Source: Candidatus Faeciplasma pullistercoris (GTDB lineage Bacteria; Bacillota; Clostridia; Oscillospirales; Ruminococcaceae). Taken from it: a DNA stretch of 64,000 nt. The position numbers and the translations under genes are program-made. The notes beneath the pieces are model-generated. The model was given only the letters and a program-made list of their open reading frames with translations. It made no database searches and was not told the DNA's origin. The stretch lies in assembly GCA_018715525.1 (NCBI GenBank), contig DVLL01000020.1, positions 1 to 64,000 of the forward strand, written 5' to 3'. Positions 62,919 through 64,000 of the stretch are shown one piece after another; position 1 is the first letter of the stretch, and each line of letters begins with the position of its first letter.

Positions 62919-64000
62919 TTACTTTGCAAACTGCCACTCGTCAAACTCAAAATCGCCCGCGCATACAAAGAATACATTTCTGTCTCCCTTGATGATGCTG
63001 TCAAGCTCGCAGTACACGGTCTCGAAGTCGTCGGTGTCGAACTGGATCTGACCGACCTTGTTGCCGTTCAATCTGCTTTCGCGTATCTCTATTATGCCCT
63101 TGCCCTTGACCGTGGCGGCAAACGCCGAAGCGCCGTCGCCGAAGTCGGCTATGCTTATCGCGATATAGCTTCCGTCAGACATGACCGCAGTTATCCTGCC
63201 GTCAGTCTCGTTATACTCGACTCCCGCGCTGACATTCGAGGTCTCCGCCTGGGACACCTCATACGGGTCGTAGTCCTCTATCTGCGACGCTCCCCTGTCG
63301 CTCATTCGGCTGAAGGTTATCTTTCCTGTCTGCTCGTCTACCGTGATCTCATCCACGCCTATGCTTCTGTAGCCGTCGGCTCCCTGGATATTCATATTCT
63401 TGAGCAGCAGAACATTCTGATAGAACAGATAGTACTTGCCCTTGTACTCCTGAAGATGAGTGTGGTTGTTGCTGAACGGGTATCCGTAGGCGGTGGGGTT
63501 CATTGCGTACTCGCCCATATACTCCCAGCTATCCGGGTCTAACGGGTCGTCGGATATCATGTAGCACATGGTGCACATCTGGGGCATCGGATAGTCGTAG
63601 TCGTTAGACCACTCCCCCCTCTGCTGCCAGTTTGAGCAGTAGGTGAGTATGTACTTCCCGTCTATGTAGTTGAGCTCGTTCGCCTCGAAGTGATAGGGCG
63701 CGGGAACTACAGTCACATCTCCGTCTATAGATATCATATCGTCGCCCAGCTTGGCTATGCGGCAGTTGCCGGTCTGCATACCCGTCTCGCCGGGGTGCTG
63801 CGGGTCTCCGCCTCCGAAGGCTATCCACGCGTCGCCGTTGTCGTCTATTACCACTCCGGGGTCAAACACCCAGAATATCGGGTCGCTCGAAAGCTGGGAC
63901 ATGCCGTTATGGATAAACGGTCTGCCGACAGGGTCTTCCCACGGACCTGTCGGGGAATCCGCCTTCAAAACGCCTATTCCGCCTCCGCCTGTGGTAAAGT
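62919..64000 (-). CDS. glycoside hydrolase family 43 enzyme with C-terminal CBM6-like module (5' partial)
   Basis: The gene runs off the right edge. The frame is open through base 64000, and TTG at 63968 is not the real start. The visible 350-plus residues contain the rear part of a five-bladed GH43 catalytic domain: DPGVVIDDNGDAWIAFGGGD with a catalytic-site Asp, and FEANELNYIDGKYILTYCS with the general acid Glu. A CBM6-like beta-sandwich occupies the last 120 or so residues and ends FEFDEWQFAK. GH43 enzymes act on arabinose- or xylose-containing hemicellulose. The exact specificity is not decidable here. Confidence 0.9.
   Translation of the reverse strand, partial: FTTGGGGIGVLKADSPTGPWEDPVGRPFIHNGMSQLSSDPIFWVFDPGVVIDDNGDAWIAFGGGDPQHPGETGMQTGNCRIAKLGDDMISIDGDVTVVPAPYHFEANELNYIDGKYILTYCSNWQQRGEWSNDYDYPMPQMCTMCYMISDDPLDPDSWEYMGEYAMNPTAYGYPFSNNHTHLQEYKGKYYLFYQNVLLLKNMNIQGADGYRSIGVDEITVDEQTGKITFSRMSDRGASQIEDYDPYEVSQAETSNVSAGVEYNETDGRITAVMSDGSYIAISIADFGDGASAFAATVKGKGIIEIRESRLNGNKVGQIQFDTDDFETVYCELDSIIKGDRNVFFVCAGDFEFDEWQFAK

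Overview
The window reads as a chromosomal segment of a spore-forming, plant-fibre-degrading Clostridia member, most like the Ruminococcus/Oscillospiraceae group. Pointers are the spore genes (ypeB, spoVAD, spoVAE and an M23 peptidase of SpoIIQ type), a dgt-dnaG-sigA block, a CIRCE-controlled groES-groEL, a cysteine T-box before cysE-cysS, and carbohydrate-active genes (SGNH esterase, GH43, type-B carboxylesterase, FGGY kinase, CBM9-like surface proteins). Both edges cut genes: an SGNH hydrolase on the left and a GH43 enzyme on the right. I see no tRNA, rRNA, prophage, insertion sequence or CRISPR array.

Layout. 1-10 kb: SGNH hydrolase, EF-G paralogue, ypeB, fba, a thioesterase, a MATE exporter and a secreted protein with a degenerate C39-like domain. 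10-25.5 kb: spoVAD-spoVAE, lipoproteins, a cyclophilin, uvrC, rsmD-coaD with a coiled-coil gene, aspartokinase with an 88-bp tandem repeat at its 3' end, rpmE with a structured leader, a YigZ protein, then dgt, dnaG and sigA. 25.5-34.7 kb: a type-B carboxylesterase and four paralogous surface proteins on the minus strand. Three are built as signal peptide, CBM9-like domain, an unrecognised domain, coiled-coil stalk and a C-terminal membrane anchor. The fourth lacks the CBM9-like domain, and one of the other three carries an in-frame TAG right after its signal peptide. 34.9-43.3 kb: groES-groEL, a three-gene operon of response regulator, acidic protein and HtrA protease, and an ABC transporter. 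43.4-50.8 kb: homoserine dehydrogenase with its ACT-domain partner, a phosphoesterase, upp, and T-box-cysE-cysS followed by two membrane proteins. 50.9-64 kb: a PrsA/SurA-like lipoprotein, a Nudix enzyme, an M23 peptidase, a putative manganese exporter divergent from maf, a lipid kinase, a membrane-fused spermidine-synthase-like protein, the FGGY kinase, murA, a WalJ-type hydrolase, rlmH and GH43.

Most transcription units can be read directly: many genes have a -35/-10 pair with 17-bp spacing, often with an extended TGn -10, and rho-independent hairpins separate the units. The most interesting region is the four-paralogue array. All four members share a promoter whose three boxes keep identical spacing (TTTGTG, 11 nt, TAGAAA, 17 nt, TATNAT), which points to one dedicated regulator for a family of stalked, possibly glycan-binding surface proteins. 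Other points of interest are the amber codon in one paralogue, the 88-bp repeats that alter the C-terminus of aspartokinase, the regulator-acidic protein-HtrA operon without a kinase, and perfect inverted repeats at two promoter regions.
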